Notes under the pieces: generated by a model
What the model saw: the letters and a program-made list of their open reading frames with translations, nothing else
The model's database searches: none
What the model was told of the DNA's origin: nothing
Made by a program: the position numbers and the translations under genes
Part shown: in pieces, positions 10,091 through 21,500 of the stretch
How the letters are laid out: each line of letters begins with the position of its first letter
How positions within the stretch are numbered: position 1 is the stretch's first letter
DNA from: Lepidurus packardi
Taxonomy: Eukaryota; Arthropoda; Branchiopoda; Notostraca; Triopsidae
DNA: 64,000 nt
Assembly: GCA_023053545.1 (NCBI GenBank)
Contig: JAKZAN010000006.1
Span: forward strand, 8,521,851 to 8,585,850
Direction: 5' to 3'

Positions 10091-12313
10091 TTAAATGTCC
10101 AAACCAAATTCGTTTTTGATCCAAGGATAGATTTCAGGGCATTCACTGCAAGTATGTAAATAGCGATCACCTCGTAAAGTACGACTTTGCAGCTTGCAAG
10201 CCCGACCCAAATTGCAAGCCTTATCTTCAGGAGGTACCTGGAGTAAATTGTCAGTCTAAACAAACCCTATCTCGCGCTATTAACCCGCTGTGACTCTTAC
10301 TTGTGTCCTGCATTTCCATGGTTCAAAGGAATTGAGTTGATTGATCGGTGTGGGGTTTTGCATCCACTGGATGACTTCCCAATTATTGACCATCCAGACG
10401 TCTGGCATACGAATCATCTCATCCAAGAAACGCTAAGGAAGTTCAATTAGATTAAAAACTCACCACGGAGCCTTGAAATGGGAGGAGTTATTCTTTTACC
10501 TGGAAGGCTCTGAGGTTACTTCGCTTCCGAAACCAAATCGTGTGAAAATAAAGCCCGAGTGGCGCGCGGTTGCTGTTGTAATGCCGTTTAAAGTTGTGCA
10601 TAAGCATGTCAAAGACTTCCTGCTCTGTTCCGAAGGGAGGACAGCTGTCGACCATGGCGCAGGTGTACTCCTACGGTTGACCGAAATTCTCTTATTATCT
10701 GACGAAAAGTACCGTTTCGCGCGCATTATAGCGAAAATAAAAAATACAAATACTGAATTATTTATTTACCTCTACTTCTAGTTGGTTCATCACCATCTCC
10801 CAAATGCCAGGGAAAGATCTCGACGGACATCTTTGGCCTGTACCCATGCAAGCATGAGGCATTTTGTAGTCCAAAGTGTAAGGCCATAACGGCGGATCCG
10901 AGAAAGGAGCAGCCATGGAAGCGTCATAAACAAAGCCAAACTCTTTCATCATCAGAAATTGGCGATTCCAACCCACCCGTAAAAACGGCACACGAACGCC
11001 ACGAATGTCCTCCATATGGACGCCACCAAAGCGATTAACGATGTTGGCTTGTCCAACCATTTCGTCGAACCAATCCTCAATAGTAGCATTGTTGGACCAC
11101 CAGGATTCTGGTGCGCGATGCCTAAAAATTTTTAGAACATTAATATTGGGCAACGCTTCTTCTAAAAAATAACTCAACATGTTTTTTAAGGGACTTACGT
11201 GATAGAGTGAGCAGCTATTTCATGACCATCGTTCCATAATTTTTGGACATATTGGTAGTTAGTATACTCGTGCGAAATGTAAAAAGTTGCATGGATGCCA
11301 CAGCCGTTGGGGTTTTTGCGTTCTGGTGGGAAAAGTTTCTTCGTGTACAAGTCCCAGTTTTCAGAGTTGACTGCATCGTCAAAGGTAATAATCACCATTT
11401 GGGGAACCTTAGGGATTTAATTAATTGTTAGGCCACGAGTTGTTGCGTGTTGTGGTTTCGTGCTTGACTTACTTGACCCGGATCGAGGTTTCCTGGTATT
11501 AGAGTCCCGTCTACGGAGCAAAAACAGTTGGGTAAAGTGCAATTTTGGTAATCGCACCTTGGAGCTGCATTGGGGTCATTATCCGCATCTAGAATAGGCT
11601 ACATTAATTGGGTATATTTCTTTACCACTGTAATTCGAGTTAAATTATTACCACACCAGCCTTCGTCAGACCCGTCTTCGCAATCCGGATGACCGTCGCA
11701 AAATAAGTCACTGCTAATGCATACACCGTCACCACAAGCCAACTGGTGCTGTGGACAAATGGGTTCCGGAGTATTTAGCAAAGGACGCGCCACCACAGCC
11801 TCTATGAAGTAACGGAATTCTGAATAGTGATCTGGGGTTTGGAGCCAAAAGACTGGGAAAAATAACTTACCCATGTGAACGTCGCAATTCTGGACGTTGG
11901 CTTTGAAATCGCAAATTTGCCGATAAATGTCGAAAAAGAGACCGGTTGAGCACTTGAATTCGAAAACCTCGCTTTCTATACAGAGATAATACTTGGCGCA
12001 CTCGGATTGCGTCCACATTTTGATTTTGTCCCTATTAAAATATTGTAATCCGCTATTGCTTCCACGCCCATTCGCAACTAGTGAAAAATTAAATTTACCT
12101 GTCTGGGTTCCGGTAAAATTTGCCACTGTTCACGCACTTAATACCTGGTCGCACCGCTCGTGCATTTCTCAACAAAGGATGGTCCGCATGAGGGGCTCCT
12201 ATAAAACCGCATGTTTTAAGTTAAAGGCAGGGTAAGCTGCATTCTTCTTGTCTTATAAGCTTACCTGTACCAACAGTGGCCAAACCTAGTGCAATTATCA
12301 CAAGACACCACAT
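10091..12313 (-). CDS. Chitin deacetylase-like protein, CBM14 + LDLa + CE4 (CDA1-3 type)
   Basis: A secreted enzyme-family protein that converts cuticular chitin toward chitosan and shapes epidermal and tracheal matrix. Exons in coding order: 12265-12313, 12099-12198, 11871-12031, 11652-11801, 11473-11588, 11199-11407, 10770-11121, 10500-10670, 10301-10432, 10091-10237, giving 528 codons. A signal peptide begins MWCLVIIALGLATVG. A chitin-binding peritrophin domain with Cys around CAKYYLCIES follows, then an LDLa module (CDGHPDCEDGSDEGWC), then a CE4 domain. CE4 motifs visible: TFDDAV (with metal-site Asp), DGHEIAAHS, RVPFLRVG and LGLYFHTIWF. The C-terminal cysteine segment CSECPEIYPW in the last exon is family-typical. 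The domain order excludes the Cda4, Cda5 and CDA6-9 groups; which of CDA1, 2 or 3 is uncertain. If the last intron is retained, translation stops six codons on, at 10280. Confidence 0.9.
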
Positions 12314-12449
12314 TTTTTACCGAATATTTGTAATTTTTCCACTGTAAGCTTGTTAGTGCATTCCTTTAAATAATTTAGAGTTTGACTAGGAACTTAAAGT
12401 TAGTATTGTTACAAGGAAGCACTCCACACCATTCTCATCTAAGTTTCTA

Positions 12450-12490
12450 TATCGACTAAAGGATCGAAGAGGGAACACGTTTCTTATATA
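12450..12490 (-). promoter_or_regulatory. Candidate TATA box and initiator of the minus-strand chitin deacetylase
   Basis: On the minus strand TATATAAGA lies at 12482-12490. About 30 bases downstream is a TTTAGTCG motif resembling an arthropod initiator (near 12456). That leaves roughly 140 bases of 5' UTR before the ATG at 12313. Spacing supports a core promoter, but no transcript end was seen. Confidence 0.45.
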
Positions 12491-12883
12491 CCTGGCCCAC
12501 TAGCCCCAATTCACGTTTTACCGCCAGCAGTCGCTCGAGCCAACGTGAACGAGGAAGAAGGGCATTGACAGTCAACCAACAAATGCCCAAAAGTCTGTTA
12601 TACAAAACCATTACAGAACACAGGCTCAAATAAGGAAGTGATCGAGTTTTAGCAGTTTTTTAGCTGAATATTTGCTCGTCTTTATCAGTCATACATTGCT
12701 GCATTGCATGCCCAACGAATTCGCTCACAATGTTCAGTTTTTTCCTTCAATACAATCGACGGAATCCTCACCCTTAATAAAAGTTTTACCGCTTTGAAAT
12801 AACGTTAATCTTTAATTCTAACAAAGACAAAGAATTCCCAACCTTTTTATGCAAGAAAAAGTTACTAAAACTTGTATCCTTAC

Positions 12884-12999
12884 CATATGGATTTGTTTTG
12901 CTGAATAATTCTAAATTCATGGGATACAGAGTAGTGCTTCCATCATCTTTCGAAAGAAGCTCAATCTTTCCAATAAAGTTTGCATAAAAGTCCGCCCTC
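12884..12999 (-). other. Orphan candidate exon A (39 codons, product unrecognised)
   Basis: Minus-strand open segment of 116 bp between a GTTTAG acceptor and a GTAAGG donor, entering and leaving in split codons. The peptide begins RADFYANFIGKIELLSKDDG and looks like globular protein rather than random sequence. It resembles no family I can name. It could be an exon of an unmodelled gene that includes exon B, a decayed gene, or chance. Confidence 0.25.
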
Positions 13000-13612
13000 C
13001 TAAACACAACAATTCTTTCAACGGGCTGACAGTGTAGTTATTACTCTCCTTTAGGGCAATGTGGATATTCTAAACTTAAAAGTTTTGACATACCATAATT
13101 AAACAAATGAATGGTGTTATGTTTTCTGAAATTTCACTCAATGACCTCTCGTTTATCTAACATGACTTTTTGATCTGACCTGACTCGCTCTCATTTACAT
13201 TGATTTCTCAAAAGTTTTGACCCAATCTCAATTGAATTCTCAAGAATTTCCGACCATTTCAGTCGTCCATTACACGACTTTAAAGATATAAAAACTCTTG
13301 TACAAAGCAACGAAAAGACAGTTGAAAACAGTTGACCACAGTTCATCACAGTTCGCAAGCAGTCCAACACAACCAAGGAGACAAATACAATTTATTTATT
13401 TCCAAGTCTCGAGTACTCTTAGTGAATAATTTAAATGGAATGAACAAGCGGACCTTGACAATGAAGACCGGACGATAGGTGTAGTCATCGAGTACGATGA
13501 GCTCTTACCACACTATATTCTACTCCGTACGCTCAACCTCCAGTTGAAATTTTAATAGTCACTTGGGTAAAGTCAATAGGGGAATAACAGGAAATCGTTC
13601 TTGCCTTCTTAC

Positions 13613-13762
13613 CTGACCCACATAGTGACTGTCAAGCGGGTCATAACGGACCAAAAAGTTGTCACGAAAAGGTGACAGTGAGCTGTCCAGACTGTCTTGA
13701 TGCAGAATATTGTGTCCTTTTCGGATGAGCAAGTAAAACATCTCGTCTTCCTTGATGGCATG
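13613..13762 (-). other. Orphan candidate exon B (exactly 50 codons, product unrecognised)
   Basis: Minus-strand segment of 150 bp, phase 0 at both ends, with a pyrimidine-bearing acceptor (CTTTATCTCAG) and a strong donor (GTAAGAAG). The peptide runs from HAIKEDEMFYLLIRKG to FLVRYDPLDSHYVGQ. The fit of frame, length and splice sites is better than expected by chance, but I could not find flanking exons that complete a gene. Function unknown. Confidence 0.3.
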
Positions 13763-14381
13763 CTGAGATAAAGTACAGTCTACGATTAGCTTATTTTCTT
13801 TGTATATGAGAGACGTAAAGAAACAAGATCAGATTTTTCAACAAACAAGTTGTTGTTTTTTTACGTTGTGCTTTGATGGCTAAAAGGCACTTGTTTTTCA
13901 AAATAAGCCTTATCCATCTAAAGCTGGAAAACAGTCTTCTTTCGAAGAAAGAAAGAAAGGCAGCCCCACTGTTCAGGCAAGTACCGCTCGGTCGTAGACC
14001 TCCGCAAACCTCGCAAAAGTAGGTTTTGAGGTCGTGGATGCACTGTGACTAACAGCTGTGATGATCCAAGCTTTGACCCACAGTCCATCTCCTGGCAAGC
14101 TATAGTTTGAATTTAAGCGCTGTTTTCTTTCAACTGATATCTGAGAGAAAGTTGGAGGTGCTTGACCGCTTGTGCTCCATTTTCTCCTCGATGTTTGTAA
14201 ACTTATGGGACCTTACTGCAGTTCTTCCGAACAATGAAAACTTGGTTGATAAGAAAGCGGAGCAAATGGCTTACATAGTAATGATTATATTCGGGGAATT
14301 TTAAGAGTAAAAAGCATGTATTTGACGCTTTCTTCGTCCATATCACAAAAATTTTGCGGTGAAATTTTCCCCATGCCTTTT

Positions 14382-15844
14382 TTAGCAAAGTTCTCTGGGC
14401 GGAGGAAGTAACGGAATTTTACCTAGCGTAAACTTCAAGGCAGAGAACTGAGCTTTGTCCTCCGTAGTAAGGTTCATTACTGGTGTGTATGCATTCAATG
14501 TGGTTCCAGTCCTAGCGGGATTGCTGTCACTGTTCGCGGTATTGTTAGGCACAGCTGTTGCGGTATGCGACGTAGGGTTCACATTTCCGAATACGGCCGT
14601 AGGCACTAGAGTTGATGAAGTATTTCCAAAAATAGATGGTTGGGATAGCGGCTGTTGAACTTTACCGAAACCTAGGATGGTTGGCTGCGCATTTGTGACA
14701 TTACCAAAGATGCTTGGCTGTTCAAGAAAGAAATGGGCCTCATTCGCATCATTACCACAAAACTGGTTAGTAAACTTGGTATTACCTTCGCAGCAAAACC
14801 AGTGGATGGAGCTGGTATCTTGAGGATGTTCTGCCCAGCTTGAGCAAAGCTGAAGGTTGATGCTGCTGCCGTGCTTGGCTGTTTCGGAAACGATGTTGTG
14901 CCTGAAGGCTGTTGTAATGCTTGGGCTGCTTGGGCGAAGCTGAAATTTGAGGCTGCTGCAGAAATGTTTGTCGTTACGAACGGGGATATTGAAGATGTAG
15001 ACGTTGAATGTCCTCCTCGTGCCAATCGCACCTATAATGAAAGTGCTGACGTTTATAAGGATGAAAATAGAGGGGTTAAAGGCATTACAAGAACACTGGA
15101 GAGTTCCGCATTTGGGTTTAGTAGAGCTAGCTGCTTTTGTTGGGCTTCTTGAGTCATTTGGCGAACACGAGCAATCTGCGGTAACAGCAATTATTCTTTG
15201 GATAAAACTGTTAAAAAGGCTACGTACGTAATCTTGCGTAGTTCCTTTAAGTCTTGCTTGATAGGCTTGCAAACGAAGTTCTTCAGGAGAAGTATCGTCC
15301 AATCCTGGGATGTTTTGGCCGTCTTTAAGGGGTGCAAAACAACTAAATAGCCATTGGTTCCCTTTAATCCAGAGATCTACTTCCTGTTTAGTCATTTCAC
15401 TAAGACAGATACAAGAATATTATAAGCTCGAAAGGGTAATTTTTTTACTGGATGCTGGTAGTGGAAGTCATTTTAGATTCCTGTCTTTCAGGTTGGCTGT
15501 TCTGAAATCGAGATTCGGCAAGTACCCCAAACTTATTTCCTGTTTGATAATTCAATTCCCTTCCGCTGCTCTGATACGACTGCTGATTGCTGGGATTGTA
15601 ATGATAGCGATTCGGCTGATTACAATAATAATTGCTCTCTGTGTGTTTTCCATCAGTGTTCCCTAGTATTCAAACGAAAGAAAAATTATACTATGTATGG
15701 TACGGTACGCCTACGTCCAAGAAAAAAGGCATTCAAAATGAAAAGAAAAGTTACCATACGTAATTTACCTTCATAGGGATGCTCAAATCTACAGTTATTA
15801 CCAAACCGACACCGGCCTTCTAGAAAGAATTTGCACACGGGCAT
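14382..15844 (-). CDS. Nup42: Nucleoporin Nup42 (NUPL2/hCG1-like)
   Basis: Nup42 sits on the cytoplasmic face of the nuclear pore and binds Gle1 to help mRNA export. Exons in coding order: 15769-15844, 15449-15662, 15228-15399, 15089-15175, 14786-15031, 14382-14717, giving 376 codons. The protein opens with a single CCCH zinc finger (CKFFLEGRCRFGNNCRFEH). A conserved helical segment follows (MTKQEVDLWIKGNQWLFSCF and IPGLDDTSPEELRLQAY). The middle carries FG-type repeats (FSFAQA twice, PSIFGN twice, AVFGN). The end, FTLGKIPLLPPPRELC, is the family's Gle1-binding C-terminus. Start is the ATG at 15844, two codons before the zinc finger's first Cys. A 337-codon unspliced ORF over 14382-15395 mixes coding and non-coding frames and should not be used as the model. 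Confidence 0.92.
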
Positions 15845-16545
15845 GTTCCAGGTCAAATAACCCTGAAAGAAAATGAAAAGAAAATCAACACTCACGAGCG
15901 TGTCAATAAGTATAAGTATAAATAGACTTGAGAGGCGTCTAGGTAGTGGACTACGAAGTAGGTTCGTAAGGCCGACAAGCGGGGAACAAAGGCGGCTTAC
16001 CAGAAGTTGGTTTGGGACGTTGGGAGGCGGCGACTTTCACTGATGGCGTCGTCGAGGGTGACATTTGCGTGATTGAACGAGCAGGTGTTTTGCATTGATT
16101 TGTCATCTATTCAAGTGCTAAATTAGTTGTGTATGCACGGGATAAACTTTCTTGTGTTTCCATGGAGTTTTATCAATAATTTAAGCGTGGGAAAAGTGTA
16201 CAGTAGCGCCTTCTCAACGGAATTTGCATGTTCCTGGAGAGGGACAGGATATGGATGATGGGTTTTTCTTTCCTGCCCGTAGCGATGCCCTACAAGTTCA
16301 TAAATCCAGTGATATAGAAAGTGTACAAGGCTAAGGAGGAAAAAATCTCGGCATTTTTGTCGCCGCCAACTTGGATTTTTTTTTATCAAATGGACAGATG
16401 AGTTAAAAAGTCAAGTCTGCGACCTGTGGCCTTTTGTTACGCCTGGAAACAAAGTGTTTCATTCACAAAAACGTGTGATGTGGGCGATTGGATGATGCCA
16501 TTGATTTCGTGATTAAGAACAAAACAATCCCAGGGTTCACAAGCC
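15845..16545. other. Divergent intergenic region between Nup42 and NKAIN
   Basis: About 700 bp that must serve the minus-strand Nup42 and plus-strand NKAIN promoters. A minus-strand ORF at 16123-16389 has no recognisable domain or start context. No repeats or RNA genes were seen. Confidence 0.45.
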
Positions 16546-18550
16546 ATGGGAGCCTGCAATGCAAGGATATTCTTTTTCACCATTTGTACCCTGCAACTGG
16601 TAATTTATTTTTCAAACTTTACACAGTGCATTATTTTAAATAATCAACTTTCTGTCTTTAACTAGATCTCCCTAGTTGAACGACAAATGCTTGATTTTTT
16701 GGGCTATTTATGGGTCCCTATACTTAGCAATTTCTTTGCTATCTTATTTGTCATATTTGGCTTCTTCGGAGGATACCAGTACCGGTTCCTTTATTTAGTC
16801 TTGTATGGAAGCTGGAACGTCCTTTGGTTGGGCTGGAATGTATTCCTAGTGTGTTTTTATCTCAGCATTGGCCTGCTGAGTAAGGTAAATTGACTAGATA
16901 TTCTTGCTAAAAACATTTCTCTCAAAAACTGGTATGTTTCTAGGATTCCGATATTCTTAATGTGGGTACAGGCGGGGTTTCTTGGTGGGAAAGTAATGGA
17001 CTTGGCTGCCATCCAACCTTTAACCCCAACGCTTCCTATATTGAAGAGCCGTCCAGCCTACCTCGCCCTTATATTGTGATTGGATGCGTTCTGGAGTACC
17101 AATATGTAGAAGTCATACACTCGGGCCTTCAGTTGTTCCTGGCGGTATAGTTTCCCTTAGCGATTCAAATGTCACTTCTTTAAACCTTTTTTTCTTTTTT
17201 GTAGACCATGGGTGTCTTTAGTAGCATTTTGGTCCTACGGTTACACCGTTTCCAAGAAGAGCCTTGTAAGTAATTTTTTTGTAGCTTCTTTCTGCTGCAC
17301 TGCCAGATTCTCTTCCTGTACATACTTTCTTGGGTTTTCTTCCTTTGCCTGTCTTGGCAAGTGGTCGCTATTTGTGAATTGGGACCCGTCTATTGCCAAT
17401 CATTGCCACGTACTTCTCAAGCCGTCCGTTCTTCTGGTCTGCTGCCTTTTGCTCGGCATAAATCTAAACTCGAAGATCTTCCTTTAAACTAACTTGACGC
17501 TTTCTGTTTGTTTTAAACAGATTGTAGCCTTTATTGTTAAAATATACTGACGCTGCTACTTGCTGAATTCTTTTGGTTTCTTGAAGCATAAACTTTCTTT
17601 CAGCCCTTCCTTGCATAAAGTGACATTCCGGTACGTTGAACTTAATAATGAATCGTTATTGTCTTGCAGCCACATTGAAACGAAAGAAACGTTCTACCTC
17701 TTTGTATTCCGTTGAGTACAGCATTCAAAGAGATCGGTTGTCGACACCCGAACTGGATCTGGAACTCAATCAGATGGCTAGTAATCCTCAAGATATGGGC
17801 ACAGTAGGCGCAATGGGCCTAGATCCCAATCGACCCATGACTCCTCGGAAAGTGAAAAGAAGAAGTATCAGTCGAGGTCCTGGGAGACAATCAACTCATT
17901 CCACCCAATCCCGCAAATCTCGCAAAAGTAATAGAAATATTGGCAAATTTGGCCAAGTCAATGGCGCTTATACTGGGACCATTCCGCGTAACACACACGG
18001 TGTTGATAACGTACGCGAATCGCAACGAAGAAAGCCGAGATACGTCAATCCTGTCACAAGACTCATCGACCAAGGTCTGGATTCGTCCACATCGACCGAA
18101 TCGACAGCGCACATGAACCGCTATCCCAATAGTCATCCCAATGGGCTAATGCACAGTGGTGTGAGCCGCTCATCAGAGGCTATTAATACTAGCGGACATT
18201 CCAATCCTTTATACCAAAGTTCAAAACTGAATTCGGTATACTCAGTGTCGACCAATGTCGAAATGGACTACCGGCCACCATCGGCCCATTCAAGTTATTC
18301 AAATTGGCATGGACAACGGCAAGCAGTGGTCATGAACGACAACGGTTACAGTGCAGGAGGCATGAACATGGGTAGCACCTTTGGTGTGCATAATCAAACT
18401 GAGGCTCAGATTAAAGGGCAAAATCCGAGTGCAGGAGGCCAAGTGCCTTCTGCAAGCGGCTATTCGCGATCAGCAGCATCTCATAACGGCGTGGCTGGTC
18501 CAGGAAGACCGCCTTATGTCTTCGGATTAAATTCTGAAACAGTGATTTAG
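16546..18550 (+). CDS. NKAIN: NKAIN: Na+/K+-transporting ATPase-interacting protein with a long C-terminal tail
   Basis: NKAIN is a four-segment membrane protein, mainly neuronal, that associates with the Na/K-ATPase beta subunit. Proposed exons: 16546-16599, 16666-16884, 16944-17144, 17205-17265, 17670-18550; total 471 codons. The core matches the family throughout: LQLISLVERQMLDFLGYLW, the NVLWLGWNVFLVCFYLSIG membrane segment, SWWESNGLGC and LEYQYVEVIHSGLQLFLA. The short fourth exon supplies the end of the last membrane segment and an EEP turn. The final 881-bp exon encodes an approximately 290-residue basic, Ser/Asn-rich tail with NPVTRLI and SNPLYQ motifs. Vertebrate NKAINs are about 200 residues; a long tail is known from insects. 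The short fourth exon is the least certain part. Possible poly(A) signal at 18736-18741. Confidence 0.9.
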
Positions 18551-21500
18551 TGTATGCATTTTTTTCCTTTTTAATAAGATATCTCAATTTTCGTTGGCAT
18601 GTCTTTTCGTGTTGAACGTAGCTGTATGTGAAGTGCAGTAGAATAGGTTTTTTATAAATTTTTCCAACGAAACACGCTTCTGCCAAACGGAACCGTCCGA
18701 TTTTTTTTACTGACATCATTTGCCTTACGTAAAATAATAAAAAAAAAGTCTATGAAAATTTTGACTTTTGGGTTGATGAAATTTTTTCACAGATAGCACG
18801 TGTTGTCCTCTAAATCTGAATCATTATTATTTACAGCTTTGATTTTACCACATATGCTGCCACCATGCGTCAGAAAAAAGAAATGGAAGATAACGTTCTC
18901 TATTTTTGTATCGCTAGCTATGAGCCGGCCATGTTTCAAATTAGCAAGAAAGGAAGTTACTGCGTGCTCTATCGTCATTAATGAAAACGGGCAATGTGTC
19001 TCCAACAACTTGGTTCCAAGCAATCATGAGACGTGATCCTTTTGAAGGATCGACGTGAGGTGTGCAACGCGTTCTGTGGATTTACTGACAAGCGAAGAAA
19101 CGTATGTAATTGTCAAACGCTGTCAAAAGTGTCACACTTTCGAACTATGAATTTTTCTTTTTTCAGCTAATCGAGTGAAAGAAAGTCCAGGTTTTACCGA
19201 TTCTCATTAACGAAATTTCATTGATGAGAATCGTTAACCTAAGCTAACCTAACCTAATGCATTTCCAATCCAACTACCAATTTTCAACTCAAGTTACACC
19301 CGTTTGTCCTTTTTCCGGAGAACGATGAGCAACATTACACACCTACTGTCAGTTTATCTCCGTCTTGTGAAACCGGAGAACCTGTTGTGAAGTTTGTTTT
19401 GGTATGCTAAAGCGTGTAAAAATTATGGTACTCCCCGGTGTGTTTACGTGACATCAGATGACGCCCCCAGACAAGGCAAACGTCTGGGATCACAGCCCAT
19501 TGATTTATGGAACTCATTTTCCCCATTTGTTTAGAAGTCTGCATCAAAACTGTCACTACCCTAAAATACACTCATCGCTTCTGCATGGGCTGCATGAATA
19601 GTTCGCTGCGGGCATAAAAAAAACTGCCTTATGTGTAACCCTCAACCAAAACTGGCTTTAGCTCAACCAACAAACTACAAAGTAAGTCGAAGTTCGTGAG
19701 CATTCGCTTAGAATCCGTACAGATAATGTTGCCAAGGATGCGAATACTGTACACTTATGGGAACAGCCGTGCTTTTCAAACTGCGTCTAGTTTATTTGCG
19801 TTGACCAAGCGTATTTTTCAGATCGTTTGTGCCCATAGTGCGACGACATCTTCCTGAAGTCACGCGATGGAGCAGCTGACTTGCTAACCTAGCGTAACGA
19901 TGTGTGTTTGGGGCATACACGATACAGTTCACTGCTAAAATAGCATGTTTTAATAGTGAATTTTCGTTATTTTACTTAGTATTTTGTACCATTTATCGTA
20001 CTGTAAATATCAACGACATTGACTCATTACAGATGTACAAGCCTTATAAATCTTCCCTTAAGATGACGGCACAGACAGTTGAACTTGAAGATTGTGATTG
20101 CATGTCACTACTACTAAAGCCATTTTAATTAAACAATTATAAGGACGCAAAACAAATAAGAAATGCCAACAGTAAACAGGGACCTTGCTAGCAATCTTGG
20201 TAGCAATCTTGCTACAAGTGAAAGATTTAAGTACCTATGTACTTCGAAGCACCGAGGTAAGCATGACCAGTCCTAGTACTATTTTGGGCGCCGATACAAA
20301 ATACAGATAACTGGAATTAAAATGTTATGTAACATTAATAACTACACAGTATTACTTTTCAAGTTATCAGGCAAATCGTACACTTAATTGGGGCTCAATT
20401 TTTAGGTACTAAGCAAGAACAACTCAAGCGGAATTAATGTTAGAATAACGGTCTGGTCTGACCTCAGCCGGTTTATGGTATTATTTATTTTTCCCTGACC
20501 TTTCCTGCAAATCGTCTGACGTTTGACAGATCAGGTTTATTATTCGTTCATGCCTAAGAGAAATTATTGATCTTGAATCACATGAATGTGTCGTTTTTAA
20601 CATACCTAAATAGGTTTAACTTGATGATTTCCCCGTCACACAAGGCCTGGAATGCCCAAACCTGCGCGTGTTAATGCGTTTATGCATCACACATAGCGGA
20701 GTAGCGGCAAGCATGAGAGCACGCTTCTGGTAAGCCAGTTTTACCTTACAACAGTTATCCCGGTTTATTCAACTAGCAATTTGAATTACGAGCGTTCTAG
20801 CTTTAGCATGGGTGTGCCAGCATAGTAACGGACAGAGTCTCAGTCGGAACTTTCTGATGTAGAATTTTGATTTATAACCCGGTCAAGCGTTTTCTGCATG
20901 ATACCGTCTATTGTTTTTTAGTAGGTTCTTTAAATCCGTGATCTAAGGTACCCGGTCTGAAAATCACTTTGTCGTTACTCTCGACATTTAGTTAATCGAG
21001 CGAAAACTGCAGAAACCACTTAGTAGATCTGTAGTTGATAATAAACGTAATTAACTTCTAATGATGCTGCCAAAGCAGGTGCTTCTTGATTCGTGTAATG
21101 TGTGTCAAAAGGTTAAGGACTGCAGCTAAATATCCAGGTCGTTTGCGAGAGAAAGTGTGAGCCACGCAATTTGCAAAAAGGTCAAGGCGTCTTTTGTATT
21201 GGTAATAAATCTCAGCAGCAAATTCTCACTATAACCGTGCTGCTGATGGTTGACTGTTGCTTTTCTCAGAGAATAAAGGAATTTACCTTGCAGTATTCTC
21301 CCACGCGTTGAAAACCTATCTTCTAATTCATGATCACTCGTCATTTTCTCAGACCGTAAAAAGAAAGGAAAATGAAAGTTTTTTTTCGATCAAGAATGGG
21401 GGAAAGAAGATACGGCCCATGTTTGCCGTTACATTAAACACGCTTGTTCTGTTGTTACAACCAATAGTGTGCTCGAGCTTGCAAGTTTTTTTCTTTTCTT

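Larger units (their letters stand above)
12314..14381. other. Gap between the chitin deacetylase and Nup42, with two orphan candidate exons
   Basis: About 2 kb, mostly AT-rich and without a complete gene model. An imperfect tandem run of ACAGTT-type words lies at about 13318-13370. Two minus-strand segments with good splice borders are listed separately. A third open stretch on the minus strand near 13980-14100 was noticed, but it ends in a stop and has no clear splice partner. No RNA gene was recognised. Confidence 0.4.

Noticed and set aside
10280..10300. Alternative stop of the chitin deacetylase six codons after CRTQ
   Set aside because: A donor GTAAGAG is present at that point and the exon at 10091-10237 restores the conserved C-terminal cysteine segment, so the stop is intronic.
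14382..15395. Unspliced minus-strand ORF of 337 codons
   Set aside because: Only its first and last parts are in the Nup42 frame; the middle reads introns and exons in a wrong frame. The spliced six-exon model preserves the zinc finger, FG repeats and Gle1-binding end.
18787..19036. Overlapping ORFs of 78 codons on both strands
   Set aside because: Mutual shadows without any protein similarity.
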